Below, one piece after another: positions 35,442 through 43,896 of a DNA stretch of 64,000 nt. The DNA is taken from NCBI RefSeq assembly GCF_003671495.1, contig NZ_RCHN01000020.1, positions 62,001 through 126,000 of the forward strand, read 5' to 3'. This stretch comes from Ketobacter sp. GTDB lineage: Bacteria; Pseudomonadota; Gammaproteobacteria; Pseudomonadales; Ketobacteraceae. The translations under genes and the position numbers were made by a program. Under the pieces are notes generated by a model. It made no database searches and was not told the DNA's origin. It saw nothing but the letters and a program-made list of their open reading frames with translations. Position 1 is the stretch's first letter. The number at the start of each line of letters is the position of its first letter.

Positions 35442-37268
35442 ATGCATCCGCGGCAACTTGTCGTGGCAGTCGCCACTATTCTGTTTTCATTCTTCGCGAT
35501 CAGCACCCAGGCTTCGGAAAAAATCAGTGAGGACAACCTCTGGGTCTACGATGACGACATCACCGTACCCTCGTTGCTCCACCCTGCCGACCCGGCGTCT
35601 GAGGTGATCTACCTGCCGGCGAACGTGTTTGTTCCCACCAGTGATGATCCCAGCGAGCGCTTTCCAGCGATCATCTTCATCAGCAGCTGGGCTTTGAATG
35701 AGCATGAATATGCACCCCAGGCAGAATTGCTCGCCGCTAACGGTTACGTGGTGCTGAGCTACACAGCGCGGGGGTTTTACAATTCACCGGGACAGATCAC
35801 CACCGCCGGCGTGGAAGATTATGCTGATGCGTCCTCCGCCATCGATTACCTGCTGGACAGCGCTAACGGTTATCCCGTGGATCCGGACAACATCGGTGTT
35901 TCCGGCATTTCCTATGGCGCCGGCATCGCCCTGCTGACCGGGTTTACCGATTCTCGCGTCAAAGCCATTGCGGCCATGAGTGGCTGGGTGGACCTGATCG
36001 ACTCACTGTGGGCCGGCAATACGCCCAATTCAGCCTGGATCAACCTGCTGATCGCCAGTGCCCAGCCAATTCCCTTCATCGCCAGCAACAATCCCAGCCC
36101 GGAGATTGAAGCCAACTACATGAACATGAAGTTGCACGAGAACGTGCCCGCCACCAAGGAATGGGGTTATGTCCGTTCCGCCAAGACTTACCTGGACGAC
36201 GTCAACAGCCGCGAAAATCCACCGGCCGTGTACATTGCCAACAACCTGCATGACTACCTGTTCCAGCCGGACAGCCTGTTCACCGCGTTGGAGCAGTACA
36301 ACGGGCCGTGGCGCCTGGACCTGAGTCGCGGCATCCACGGCTCCGGCGAGGCCGGGGGCCTGCTGGGCAATGAGGACCACACCATCTGGCTGAACGTGGG
36401 CATGTGGTTTGATCATCATCTGAAAGGCATTGAAAACGGCATCGACCAGGCAGCACCGTTCAGCACCAAAGTGTTGAATACCGGCCGCCGGGAGAGCTAT
36501 GGCTCCCTGCAGCCGGAGGATGAAATCAAAGTGTTCAATCTGATCCCGGAATCCGGTGCCCAGGGTGGCCTGTTGTCTGATGAGTACAGCAACACCGTGG
36601 CCATGGACCTGCAGTTCAGTACCCTGGACAAAGTGGCCAATGCCGGCGGCTTCCAGGGGGCCTATGCCCACACCGGACGCACCCTGAACACCAACAGTAT
36701 CCTGCCGGAGTACGGACTGGTGTTCACCACCCCGGTGCTGTCTGAGCCGTTACGCTTGCGCGGTGAAGCCAAAGTGCACCTGTCTGTGGTCGCTGAAGAC
36801 AAGGCCCAGTATTTTGCCTATCTGTACTACCTGGACCCCCAAACCGGCATCGCCAACTGGGTAGGGCATGCCCCCTTCTCCTGCCACGCGTCAGAAGGTT
36901 GTGCCACCACAGAGGGGCAGGTTGAAGAGATCATCCTGGATTTTTACTGGACCTCAGTGGACATTCCCGTCGGCAAGCAGTTGATGCTGGTGATCGATGG
37001 CAAAGACCCGGACTACTGGCGCTATGCCACCACACCCGAACTCAATACCGTTGTGTTTGACAGCGATGCACAAGCCACCCTGGAGCTGCCCATCGTATGG
37101 GAGAATAGCCAATACGACGATCCGGTGGCCAATTACCAGGAGGCACAAGGGCTCAACCGCAGCGCGGACGGCAACGCCAATAGCACCAAAGGCTTTGGTG
37201 GCACGCTCCCCTTATTCCTGCTGCCTCTGTTAGCAGCCCTTTTCACCCTTCGCCACCGCCCTAACTGA
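35442..37268 (+). CDS. Secreted CocE/X-Pro-dipeptidyl-peptidase (S15) family hydrolase with GlyGly-CTERM-like tail
   Basis: A 608-aa protein with a signal peptide (to about residue 25, TQASE). The N-terminal half is an alpha/beta hydrolase of the S15/CocE type: IIFISSWALNEHEY, SYTARGFYNSPGQ and the nucleophile elbow GISYGAG with Ser157. The C-terminal half (about 410-550) fits the beta-sandwich X-Pro dipeptidyl-peptidase C-terminal domain. The last residues (KGFGGTLPLFLLPLLAALF then RHRPN) show Gly-Gly, a hydrophobic segment and a basic end, like GlyGly-CTERM sorting tails processed by rhombosortase. Family members hydrolyse peptides or esters; the substrate here is unknown. A good AGGGG site supports the start. 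It appears monocistronic, flanked by two terminators. Confidence 0.85.
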   Translation: MHPRQLVVAVATILFSFFAISTQASEKISEDNLWVYDDDITVPSLLHPADPASEVIYLPANVFVPTSDDPSERFPAIIFISSWALNEHEYAPQAELLAANGYVVLSYTARGFYNSPGQITTAGVEDYADASSAIDYLLDSANGYPVDPDNIGVSGISYGAGIALLTGFTDSRVKAIAAMSGWVDLIDSLWAGNTPNSAWINLLIASAQPIPFIASNNPSPEIEANYMNMKLHENVPATKEWGYVRSAKTYLDDVNSRENPPAVYIANNLHDYLFQPDSLFTALEQYNGPWRLDLSRGIHGSGEAGGLLGNEDHTIWLNVGMWFDHHLKGIENGIDQAAPFSTKVLNTGRRESYGSLQPEDEIKVFNLIPESGAQGGLLSDEYSNTVAMDLQFSTLDKVANAGGFQGAYAHTGRTLNTNSILPEYGLVFTTPVLSEPLRLRGEAKVHLSVVAEDKAQYFAYLYYLDPQTGIANWVGHAPFSCHASEGCATTEGQVEEIILDFYWTSVDIPVGKQLMLVIDGKDPDYWRYATTPELNTVVFDSDAQATLELPIVWENSQYDDPVANYQEAQGLNRSADGNANSTKGFGGTLPLFLLPLLAALFTLRHRPN

Positions 37269-37275
37269 TATCCTT

Positions 37276-37305
37276 GGGGCCCGTCAAGCGGGCCCCTGTT
37301 CAATT
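37276..37305 (+). terminator. Probable terminator after the S15-type hydrolase
   Basis: An 8-bp perfect stem GGGGCCCG / CGGGCCCC with loop TCAAG, 7 bp after the stop codon. The following tract (TGTTCAATTTAT) is only moderately T-rich, so strength is uncertain. Confidence 0.65.
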
Positions 37306-37447
37306 TATCCCCTAACCCACCTCTTATTCAGGGATTTGTGAAGCCTTACTCACAGAATTCCTGTGCCCCTCTGGAAACCGGCTATGTTTAATCTTGTTAC
37401 TATCGTACTGATTACGATGATTCATGGTTTTCCATTGAGTATTTGGC

Positions 37448-39592
37448 ATGTTGTTGAATCGTTTAACCTGCAGTGTTATTCCCGGTCTGATTGCGTTGAG
37501 CCTTGCGGCCTGTGGCGGTGGAGGCAGCTCCGACGGCAATGCTTCCGACGACAATTCCTCCCCCTCGGTCAGCACCAGCACCATCCAGGGCGAAGTGGTA
37601 AAAGGAGTGGTGCGTAACGCCATCGTTACCGCCTATGCGCTGGATAATGGCCAGGTGGGCTCGGTCCTCACCAGCACCGAAACCGACAGTCTGGGCCAGT
37701 ATCGGTTGTCCATCCGCGGCCATAGTGGTCCCATTTACATAGCAGTGACCCCCAATGGCAACAACACGCAGATGGTCTGCGACTACAGTGGTGGCTGTGG
37801 CGACTATACCGGTGTGAGCGAACTGGATCTGAACGAGAATGGCACCATCGATTTCGGTGAATCCTTTGCCGCTCCCAGTGATTTTATTCTCACCACCACC
37901 CTGCCCTCTGCGGCCAGCACCCAGGCCGGAATTTCAACGCTGACCCACCTGGCGACCCAGTTGGCCCTCGGCTATCCCCAGGGCCTGAACGACGTCTCCA
38001 TCGCGGTAGCACAATCCCAGATTGAAAACCTGTTTGCAGTCTCAGACCTGAGCAGCACAGATCTGGTGGACCTGACCGACAGCACAGCAGTCGCCAATGC
38101 CGACGCCGATGAGCTGCGTTACAGCCTGATGTCCAGTGCGTTGTTAGGCATCAGCAACGATGTTGCCATGGCTCAGGTATTAGAGAGCATCGTGCAACAG
38201 CTGCAGATCAATAACGGACAGTTGATAACGCATACCGACAGTGGCAGCGTGCCCACTCTTCTGGACCTGATTGAAGCGGCCTTGACCACCGCCCAGGCCC
38301 TGGACCTGGACACCCTGGCAAGTGAATTCAGCCTGGCAGCAGCAGGCCTGCTGAGCAGCGAATCCGGCAGCCTGACTTCAGCGCAGCCTTCCCCAACCGC
38401 TGGCGGCACCAATGCCGAGGTGATGGAAAGCTTTATCGCCGACATCCAGCTGTGGCAGGGGTATCTGAGCCTGTCACCAGACCAGCCCTCCTTTGGCGAC
38501 GTGGTATCTGCCATCGGCGTCTCCACCGGAGCCGACCTGGCCAACCTGCTGAAGGCCATCTCCATTGCGGGCCAGTTCGGCCCTGTGGTGGCCCTGCCTG
38601 ACGCGGCCTTGAGTGCCGCCTGCAACAGCCTCGCCAATTATTTTGCGCGGCTGGCCTGCCGCTCCCTCATCGCCGGCAAGTCGCTGGAAGAAATCTGCAA
38701 CGGTTCCCTGAACCTGGTGCTGTTCGGCCGCTCCCTGTGCGATATTCTCAACGATCTCACCTTGCCCCTGGGCAATGGCCTGACTGGAGACTTTGCGCTG
38801 TGGGACGGCGTTGCCCGCATCTACGGCTCCACCAATAACGTGATGGTCGACATCACCTTCACCGCCAGTGACAACTACCGCTCCAACTACGGCTTCACCA
38901 TCAACGGCAGCGCCGAATCAGAGACCGGTATCCTGGAGATCACCGACGGTCGGTTTAACCTGGTGTTTGACGGTGGCCTGGATATCCAGAATCTGAAATT
39001 ACCGGAAACTGCATCCGGCAACCTGAGCGTGGATTACACCCAGTTCACCACCCTGGACAACAGCAACCCCACCTCCTTCAACGGCGATCTAAGTCTGGCT
39101 CTGGACTTGAGCGGAGTGACCGAAGCGGCAGACGACGAATCCCCCTACGCGGGACTGGACAGCATTGATATCAGCATGACCGCGGCGGGTGCGTTCCAAT
39201 CCTTGAACGGCGATCAGTTTGACGGTTCCATCACGTTGGATGGTGGGCTGGACAGCGAAATCCAGTTCCAGTTTGAAACCGATCTGCCGGATTACAGTGA
39301 TCGCGCCACCATCACGGTGCGCAGCACACCACAGCAGATTTCCCTGGGCCTGATTGACGAAATCGTAATGGAATGGGCCGGTAAACGTTATGAAATCCTG
39401 TACTTCTTTGCACCCTATTACGGTGTGCGGATGACCAACCAGGATGGCGTCATCGTGGACCTGGATCTCAGTGTGGATGACAACGATGTGGCAGGCTACC
39501 TGCTGCTCAACGGCACCCGCTACGGTGTGATCTCACCCTTGAACGGCAGCCTGATGTTCACCTTGTCCAATGGATTGAACATTCTGTTGTGA
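37448..39592 (+). CDS. Large secreted lipoprotein of unknown function
   Basis: I do not recognise the family. The 714-aa protein starts with a lipoprotein signal (LIALSLAAC, acylated Cys22), followed by a Gly/Ser/Asp linker typical of surface or periplasmic lipoproteins. Residues 45 to about 100 (IQGEVVKGVVRNAIVTAYAL... then TETDSLGQYRLSI) look like a carboxypeptidase-regulatory-like beta-sandwich. DLNENGTIDFGE (about 125-136) is Ca-binding-like. The middle is helical and the last 280 residues are rich in beta strands and Asp/Ser/Thr. Several Cys in the centre (AACNSL, LACRSL, EEICNGS, LCDIL) could form disulfides. The ribosome-binding site is weak. It stands alone, with terminators on both sides. 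Confidence 0.8.
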   Translation: MLLNRLTCSVIPGLIALSLAACGGGGSSDGNASDDNSSPSVSTSTIQGEVVKGVVRNAIVTAYALDNGQVGSVLTSTETDSLGQYRLSIRGHSGPIYIAVTPNGNNTQMVCDYSGGCGDYTGVSELDLNENGTIDFGESFAAPSDFILTTTLPSAASTQAGISTLTHLATQLALGYPQGLNDVSIAVAQSQIENLFAVSDLSSTDLVDLTDSTAVANADADELRYSLMSSALLGISNDVAMAQVLESIVQQLQINNGQLITHTDSGSVPTLLDLIEAALTTAQALDLDTLASEFSLAAAGLLSSESGSLTSAQPSPTAGGTNAEVMESFIADIQLWQGYLSLSPDQPSFGDVVSAIGVSTGADLANLLKAISIAGQFGPVVALPDAALSAACNSLANYFARLACRSLIAGKSLEEICNGSLNLVLFGRSLCDILNDLTLPLGNGLTGDFALWDGVARIYGSTNNVMVDITFTASDNYRSNYGFTINGSAESETGILEITDGRFNLVFDGGLDIQNLKLPETASGNLSVDYTQFTTLDNSNPTSFNGDLSLALDLSGVTEAADDESPYAGLDSIDISMTAAGAFQSLNGDQFDGSITLDGGLDSEIQFQFETDLPDYSDRATITVRSTPQQISLGLIDEIVMEWAGKRYEILYFFAPYYGVRMTNQDGVIVDLDLSVDDNDVAGYLLLNGTRYGVISPLNGSLMFTLSNGLNILL

Positions 39593-39616
39593 CGCAGAGG
39601 CTTACCAGCCAAAACT

Positions 39617-39645
39617 AAAAAAGGGAGCACTAAGCTCCCTTTTTT
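39617..39645. terminator. Bidirectional terminator between the lipoprotein and MaoC genes
   Basis: A 12-bp perfect stem (AAAAAAGGGAGC / GCTCCCTTTTTT) with loop ACTAA. A- and T-runs on both sides let it serve both convergent genes. Confidence 0.92.
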
Positions 39646-39673
39646 CACACCATCGTGTTACAGGCCATTTCTG

Positions 39674-40135
39674 TTACACAAAGTACATCAACAACCAGTC
39701 GGCGATCAAAGCAGGCTTGGATTCACCTTCGATTTCAATGCTGTACTCTGCGGAAAACAGGAACTGGCCCGGATTTTTTTCAGTGACTTCTTTCAAAGTG
39801 GCCACGGCCCGCACTTTGGCTCCGGTCTTCACCGGTGCCAAAAACCGGATTTTATCAAAGCCATAATTCATGCCCATCTTCAAACCGGCGGGGATCACCA
39901 ACTCGGACATTTGCGACTGCAGGTAAGGCAGCAGGGACAACGTCAGAAAGCCGTGGGCGATGGTGCCGCCAAACGGGGTATTCTTGGCTTTCTCAACGTC
40001 AACGTGGATGAACTGGTGGTCCAGTGTCGCATCGGCGAACGCATTGATCCGCTCCTGGTCGATCTGGAACCATTCTGAGGCCCCCATGGGCTTTCCAACA
40101 TACTCTTGCAGAGTCGCGGCATCTACTGACTTCAT
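39674..40135 (-). CDS. MaoC-like (R)-specific enoyl-CoA hydratase
   Basis: A 153-aa hot-dog-fold protein of the MaoC/PhaJ/NodN type. The hydratase signature is visible: FADATLDHQFIHVD (the Asp...His pair), then TPFGGTIAHGFLTLSLLP. Family members hydrate trans-2-enoyl-CoA to (R)-3-hydroxyacyl-CoA, often feeding polyhydroxyalkanoate synthesis. I chose the ATG at 40135 (MKSVDAAT), preceded by GAGGAA, over the upstream ATG at 40171, whose extra residues look non-coding. It follows the small gene at 40175-40423 on the same strand by 39 bp, so the two probably form an operon. Confidence 0.85.
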   Translation of the reverse strand: MKSVDAATLQEYVGKPMGASEWFQIDQERINAFADATLDHQFIHVDVEKAKNTPFGGTIAHGFLTLSLLPYLQSQMSELVIPAGLKMGMNYGFDKIRFLAPVKTGAKVRAVATLKEVTEKNPGQFLFSAEYSIEIEGESKPALIADWLLMYFV

Positions 40136-40174
40136 ATTATTTCCTCTGTGTCTAAAAACGTATAAAACCAAACG

Positions 40175-40423
40175 CTAATCGTTGAACAGTTTTTCCAGCT
40201 GGGACTCCACCAAAGACCATGGAATCAACAGCGGCTTTTTGGTCACGGTCAGGGTGCAGGATTCGCCGACGACAAGGTATTCAACATGGAACCCTTTGCC
40301 TTTGGCATAGCCTTTCTCGCTGTCGCCCTCAAACTCAACATCGTGTTTATCGGCCAGCCGCACCAATCGTTCCACGATGACTTTTGGATCTTCTTTCAAT
40401 CGGCCGGTAACGGACCTGGTCAT
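40175..40423 (-). CDS. Small protein, possible polyhydroxyalkanoic acid system protein
   Basis: An 82-aa protein starting at MTRSVTGRLKEDP; GGGAG lies 5 bases before the ATG at 40423. A start 7 codons further upstream is less likely. The pattern of a lysine-rich helix (VIVERLVRLADKHDVEF), a central short beta section and a closing FLL/PLL-type segment (KKPLLIPWSLVESQLEKLF) resembles the PF09650 family linked to PHA granules. The neighbouring MaoC-type hydratase fits that theme. The assignment is tentative because the protein is small and the match was made by eye. Confidence 0.5.
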   Translation of the reverse strand: MTRSVTGRLKEDPKVIVERLVRLADKHDVEFEGDSEKGYAKGKGFHVEYLVVGESCTLTVTKKPLLIPWSLVESQLEKLFND

Positions 40424-40541
40424 AACTACTCCCAATTGGGCCATTCGCCCACTTCAAACCGGATTAGCAGGCGCGTATTTTATCATTAAACGGGCCGCTG
40501 TCATGCGTCCAGACACCCCGAAAACGGTCGCAATGGGCTGA

Positions 40542-41351
40542 TCAATCGGCTAAATTCAAAACCCCTATCAGGTTTTTGCTACTGTATTCCAGCAGATCCG
40601 CCACGGACTCCTGTCGAACCTGCGCCAAAATCTCAACGATGCGAAACAAATTGAAGGGGGAATTGGGTCGATCCCGCGCAAAGCTGGGGGGAATATCCGG
40701 CGCGTCGGTTTCGAAAACGATGGCCTCCCGGGGCAGGGCTTTCAGCATGCCACGCAAGCGACTGGCACGCTCGTAGGTGGCGGCGCCCCCAAAGCCGATT
40801 TTGAAACCCAGATCAACCGCTTGCTGTGCCTGCTGCAAGCTGCCGGAAAACGCATGCAAAATGCCCCCGAACGAAAAACGCTGCTTGCGCACGGATTTCA
40901 GAACCAGGTCCTGGGTTTTGCGGGAATGGATGATCACCGGCAGGCCATGACTTCCAGCGATGCGTAACTGGGCCTCGAACAGGGTCACCTGCTGTTTCAG
41001 GTCCGCCGTGCTATGAAAGCTGTCCAAGCCGATCTCACCCACAGCCACCACACAACCGGCCTCCTCCGCCAATTGTGCGTCCAACCTGGCCATGAGCCCG
41101 GCCGTTGACTCAGCGGCATGATCCGCCATAAAACAGGGATGCAGACCATAGGCCGGCAACAACCGGGGGTAGTGAGTCACATCAGGGTACGCGTGAATGA
41201 CTTCAGACAGTCTGGGCCACTGTGCCAGTGTCACCCCCGGCACCAGGATAGCGGACATGCCGTTCTGGTGGCAGGCACGCAGCACCTCATCCCGCGAGGC
41301 ATCGAACTGGGGGAAATCGACGTGGCAGTGACTGTCTATCAATCCGTGCAT
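40542..41351 (-). CDS. TatD-family metal-dependent hydrolase (DNase)
   Basis: A 269-aa amidohydrolase-fold protein. Metal ligands seen: HxH in IDSHCHVDF (His8, His10), Glu in VGEIGLD, His in IHSRKTQD, His in LHAFSGS and Asp in FETDAPDIPP. This matches TatD/YcfH/YjjV proteins, which act as 3'-5' DNases or related hydrolases in the cytoplasm. I placed the start at the ATG at 41351 (MHGLIDSHCH) because family members begin there. The longer frame to 41477 passes through a 17-bp tandem repeat and is not conserved-looking. No strong Shine-Dalgarno is visible. Confidence 0.9.
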   Translation of the reverse strand: MHGLIDSHCHVDFPQFDASRDEVLRACHQNGMSAILVPGVTLAQWPRLSEVIHAYPDVTHYPRLLPAYGLHPCFMADHAAESTAGLMARLDAQLAEEAGCVVAVGEIGLDSFHSTADLKQQVTLFEAQLRIAGSHGLPVIIHSRKTQDLVLKSVRKQRFSFGGILHAFSGSLQQAQQAVDLGFKIGFGGAATYERASRLRGMLKALPREAIVFETDAPDIPPSFARDRPNSPFNLFRIVEILAQVRQESVADLLEYSSKNLIGVLNLAD

Positions 41352-41431
41352 GGTACTAATCCGGACAGGGAAAGGGAAAACCGGGCGCCGCTTGCGGGCC
41401 CGGATGCAATTCCCATGGAACCCGATTTCCT

Positions 41432-41477
41432 TTCCAGAAGCAAATTGATTCCAGAAGCAAATTGATTCCAGCAGCAA
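41432..41477. repeat. 17-bp tandem repeat, 2.7 copies
   Basis: TTCCAGAAGCAAATTGA is repeated exactly at 41432-41448 and 41449-41465, followed by a partial copy to 41477 with one mismatch (AGCAGC for AGAAGC). It lies between the TatD-family gene start and the end of the GMC oxidoreductase gene. Confidence 0.92.
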
Positions 41478-41519
41478 CGTGATCGCCCCCGGAATGGGAG
41501 CGCTCAGGTTAACGATCCC

Positions 41520-43061
41520 CTAGGCGAAGTAGCCCGCCTGGTCCTGCAGAATATGATCTGCAATATAGTTCGACAGCGCGTAGACGCTTTCCTGAGGATT
41601 CACAATGATGGAGGTGGGAAACAGGCTCGCATCACACACAAACAGGCCTTTCACATCGTGGGTTTCCCCATAGGGATTCACCACCGAGTTGGTGGGGTCG
41701 GCCCCCATTCTCATGGTGCCTTGAGGGTGGTAGGACACCATTCGTATGGCAAACGGATTGTTTTCAATACCGTCTACCACCGCATCAATGTCGTCCACCG
41801 ACTCAATGATGCGCTTGTCACCGGTGGGCAGAAATACCCGTTCTGCACCGGCGGCAAAATAAATCCTGGCGGCGGCCTTGAACGCCGCCTTCATGGCCGG
41901 AAAATCGCTGTCCGCGATTTGGTAGTCAATCTGTTTTTTCCCGTCCACCAGGCTGACCTGGCCGACATTGTGATCATGGATCAAGGTGACACAGGAAGCG
42001 TAGTTTTTGGCCCTGGACATAAAATCCAGATAGGCCTTACCGGTACCGGGTTCAGTGGACATACCCAGCTCAACGGGCCCGGCACCACCGCCTTCCAGTA
42101 CGAATCCCCCCTTGTCCGGGTGCTCGAATTCATCCACATAGACGCCCAACATGGCGCCGCGCCAGGTGAATACATCACTGCCGAATTCCGCCACCACCAT
42201 GGTGGAGGGATGACACGCAAAGTTCTTACCCACCTGACCGCTGCTGTTGCCCAGCTCACTGCGTTGGAACAGCAACGGGCTTTGGATGGCGCCGGCCGCG
42301 GTCACCACCACCTTGGCTTGCACGGACATCTTGGCCACGGTGCGCCCCGTTTCCGGATCACGAACCTCCGCCTCCACACCTTTGGCGCGTCCGCCTTCGG
42401 CCACAATTCGCGTCACCGCGGTGTCGGTGAAGATCCTGGCACCGTGGTGAGAGGCCCAGGGCAAATAGGTCACCAGCATGGACTGTTTACGATCGGTTTT
42501 GCAACCTGAGAGACAGTGGCCAGTCAGGGCACATTCCCGGATGTTGCGCTGCAACGGTTTCACCGACCAGCCCAGGGCTTCTGCACCCTGTTGCAGCTTG
42601 CGGCTGTTCTCATTGATCTCATGGGGTTGATTGGTGTGGATACCCAGATTGGATTCAATCTTATCGAAATACGGTGCCAGCACCTCCGGGGTCAGATTGG
42701 TAAGCCCGTATTCATCCGCCCACTTTTTCAGGATAAAGTCCGGCACGCGGAAGGTTACGCAACCATTCACCACCGTGGACCCACCCAGGCAGCGACCCTG
42801 CAATACCAACAAATCTCCCTGACTGGTCGCCTGATTGCCACCGTCCTGATACAACAGTTCCAGCATATCCGGGAATTTTTCGTTAAAGCGGGAAGACGGT
42901 ACATGGGAGCCCGCCTCCAGTACGATCACGCTCTTGCCTGCCGCCGCCAGCTCGTAGGCCATCACGGCACCACCGGCGCCGGAACCGATCACCACAGCAT
43001 CCGCCTCCAGGTTCAAAGAGGTGCTCTTCACCTGGGCCGCGGTCGTCACATTCAACATCAT
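41520..43061 (-). CDS. GMC-family FAD-dependent oxidoreductase
   Basis: A 513-aa flavoprotein. The N-terminal FAD-binding Rossmann motif is VVIGSGAGGAVMAYELAAAG (about 23-42), followed by VLEAGS. The GMC family element RCLGGSTVVNGCVTFR is present near residue 90, and the C-terminal GMC-C region has VSYHPQGTMRMG and FVCDASLFPTSIIVNPQ. Close relatives oxidise alcohols (long-chain alcohol, glucose/choline types). A Cys-rich patch (CALTGHCLSGC) near residue 180 is seen in long-chain alcohol oxidase-like members. It follows a Tat-exported gluconate-2-dehydrogenase-subunit-3-like gene by only 5 bp, which implies a two-subunit dehydrogenase. The substrate cannot be told from sequence. Confidence 0.9.
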   Translation of the reverse strand: MMLNVTTAAQVKSTSLNLEADAVVIGSGAGGAVMAYELAAAGKSVIVLEAGSHVPSSRFNEKFPDMLELLYQDGGNQATSQGDLLVLQGRCLGGSTVVNGCVTFRVPDFILKKWADEYGLTNLTPEVLAPYFDKIESNLGIHTNQPHEINENSRKLQQGAEALGWSVKPLQRNIRECALTGHCLSGCKTDRKQSMLVTYLPWASHHGARIFTDTAVTRIVAEGGRAKGVEAEVRDPETGRTVAKMSVQAKVVVTAAGAIQSPLLFQRSELGNSSGQVGKNFACHPSTMVVAEFGSDVFTWRGAMLGVYVDEFEHPDKGGFVLEGGGAGPVELGMSTEPGTGKAYLDFMSRAKNYASCVTLIHDHNVGQVSLVDGKKQIDYQIADSDFPAMKAAFKAAARIYFAAGAERVFLPTGDKRIIESVDDIDAVVDGIENNPFAIRMVSYHPQGTMRMGADPTNSVVNPYGETHDVKGLFVCDASLFPTSIIVNPQESVYALSNYIADHILQDQAGYFA

Positions 43062-43066
43062 ATTGT

Positions 43067-43699
43067 TTACACCTTCTTGGCTTGGGTCAGGTTCGCAGGC
43101 GTGGGCAAAGGCGCTTCACCCAGCGAGGGCAGCCCCCATTTTTCGGAAACCGGGCCATCGAAACCCAGTGGAGCCCAGGTGGACTCTTCCCGCCAGTAGC
43201 TGGCATACACCAATTTTTTCAGGATGGTGACAATTCCCTGCTGCATGGGGTGACCGGACTGCCAGGCATCAATATAGGCGACCGCATCCGTGGGTGACAG
43301 GCGACTGAAACGGGAGAAATGCCAGCCAGTCACCAGAGGGGCGTGCTCGAAGACATCGATCACCATACCCAGGTCAGAGCGCACCTTCTCATCCATCATG
43401 GCGAACAGATGATCCAGATTCGCGACCACAGGCACCTGCTCCAGCGGCGTCATGGAGGTGCCATCGGTGGGTAATAAAATGCGGGAAAAATGGGTAAAGA
43501 ACGCAACTTGGGATGCTGTGAGTACGTCCCCGGCAGGAAGCTCGCCCGCGGGGTGCCTGGAGCAGGCAGACACCAAGGTTCCGAGACCCAGCACCAGGGC
43601 ACTGTGGGCACCCAGGCTCATAAAACGTCGACGGTTGATTGGCGCCAGTGCCGATTCCAATTCGTTTTGTAATTCTTTTGACACGATGGTTTGCGACAT
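43067..43699 (-). CDS. Tat-exported gluconate 2-dehydrogenase subunit 3-like protein
   Basis: A 210-aa protein with a twin-arginine signal (INRRRFMSLG, residues 21-30) followed by a hydrophobic stretch and a lipobox-like VSAC (Cys46), so it may be a Tat-exported lipoprotein. The mature part (LTASQVAFFTHFSRILLPTDGT, then ...YIDAWQSGHPMQQGIVTILKKLVYASYW) matches the gluconate_2-dh3 family. These small subunits partner GMC dehydrogenases and carry or chaperone them across the membrane. It is the first gene of a pair with the GMC oxidoreductase. The GMC protein has no signal of its own, so co-export as a complex is likely. Confidence 0.82.
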   Translation of the reverse strand: MSQTIVSKELQNELESALAPINRRRFMSLGAHSALVLGLGTLVSACSRHPAGELPAGDVLTASQVAFFTHFSRILLPTDGTSMTPLEQVPVVANLDHLFAMMDEKVRSDLGMVIDVFEHAPLVTGWHFSRFSRLSPTDAVAYIDAWQSGHPMQQGIVTILKKLVYASYWREESTWAPLGFDGPVSEKWGLPSLGEAPLPTPANLTQAKKV

Positions 43700-43804
43700 A
43701 GGTTCATTCCATATAGCTGACCCAAGAGTCTACACAGAATAAACTTGGGTTGGAAATGACCAAATATACCGGGAACCTGACAATTCGAACCAAAATCTTC
43801 CTGC

Positions 43805-43852
43805 TTGATATGGATCAAAGCAGCATCTGTAGCGTGCGCTATTCTGAAGATG
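43805..43852 (+). promoter_or_regulatory. FNR/Anr-type promoter (class II geometry) for the DUF465 gene
   Basis: TTGATATGGATCAA at 43805-43818 is a perfect match to the FNR/Anr consensus TTGAT-N4-ATCAA. TATTCT at 43840-43845 is a plausible -10. A start of transcription near 43852-43853 puts the box centre near -41.5, the usual position for class II FNR activation. The next gene downstream on this strand starts at 43897. Confidence 0.72.
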
Positions 43853-43896
43853 AGAAGGGAGCTTTTTCCTTAACCGACAAAGAGAAGGGAGTACCA

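Noticed and set aside
39674-40171. Longer version of the MaoC-type protein starting at 40171
   Set aside because: The extra 12 residues lack family similarity and the ATG at 40135 has a GAGGAA site at the right distance.
40542-41477. Longer version of the TatD-family protein starting at 41477
   Set aside because: The 42 extra residues include the translated 17-bp repeat and precede the conserved MHGLIDSHCHVD start.
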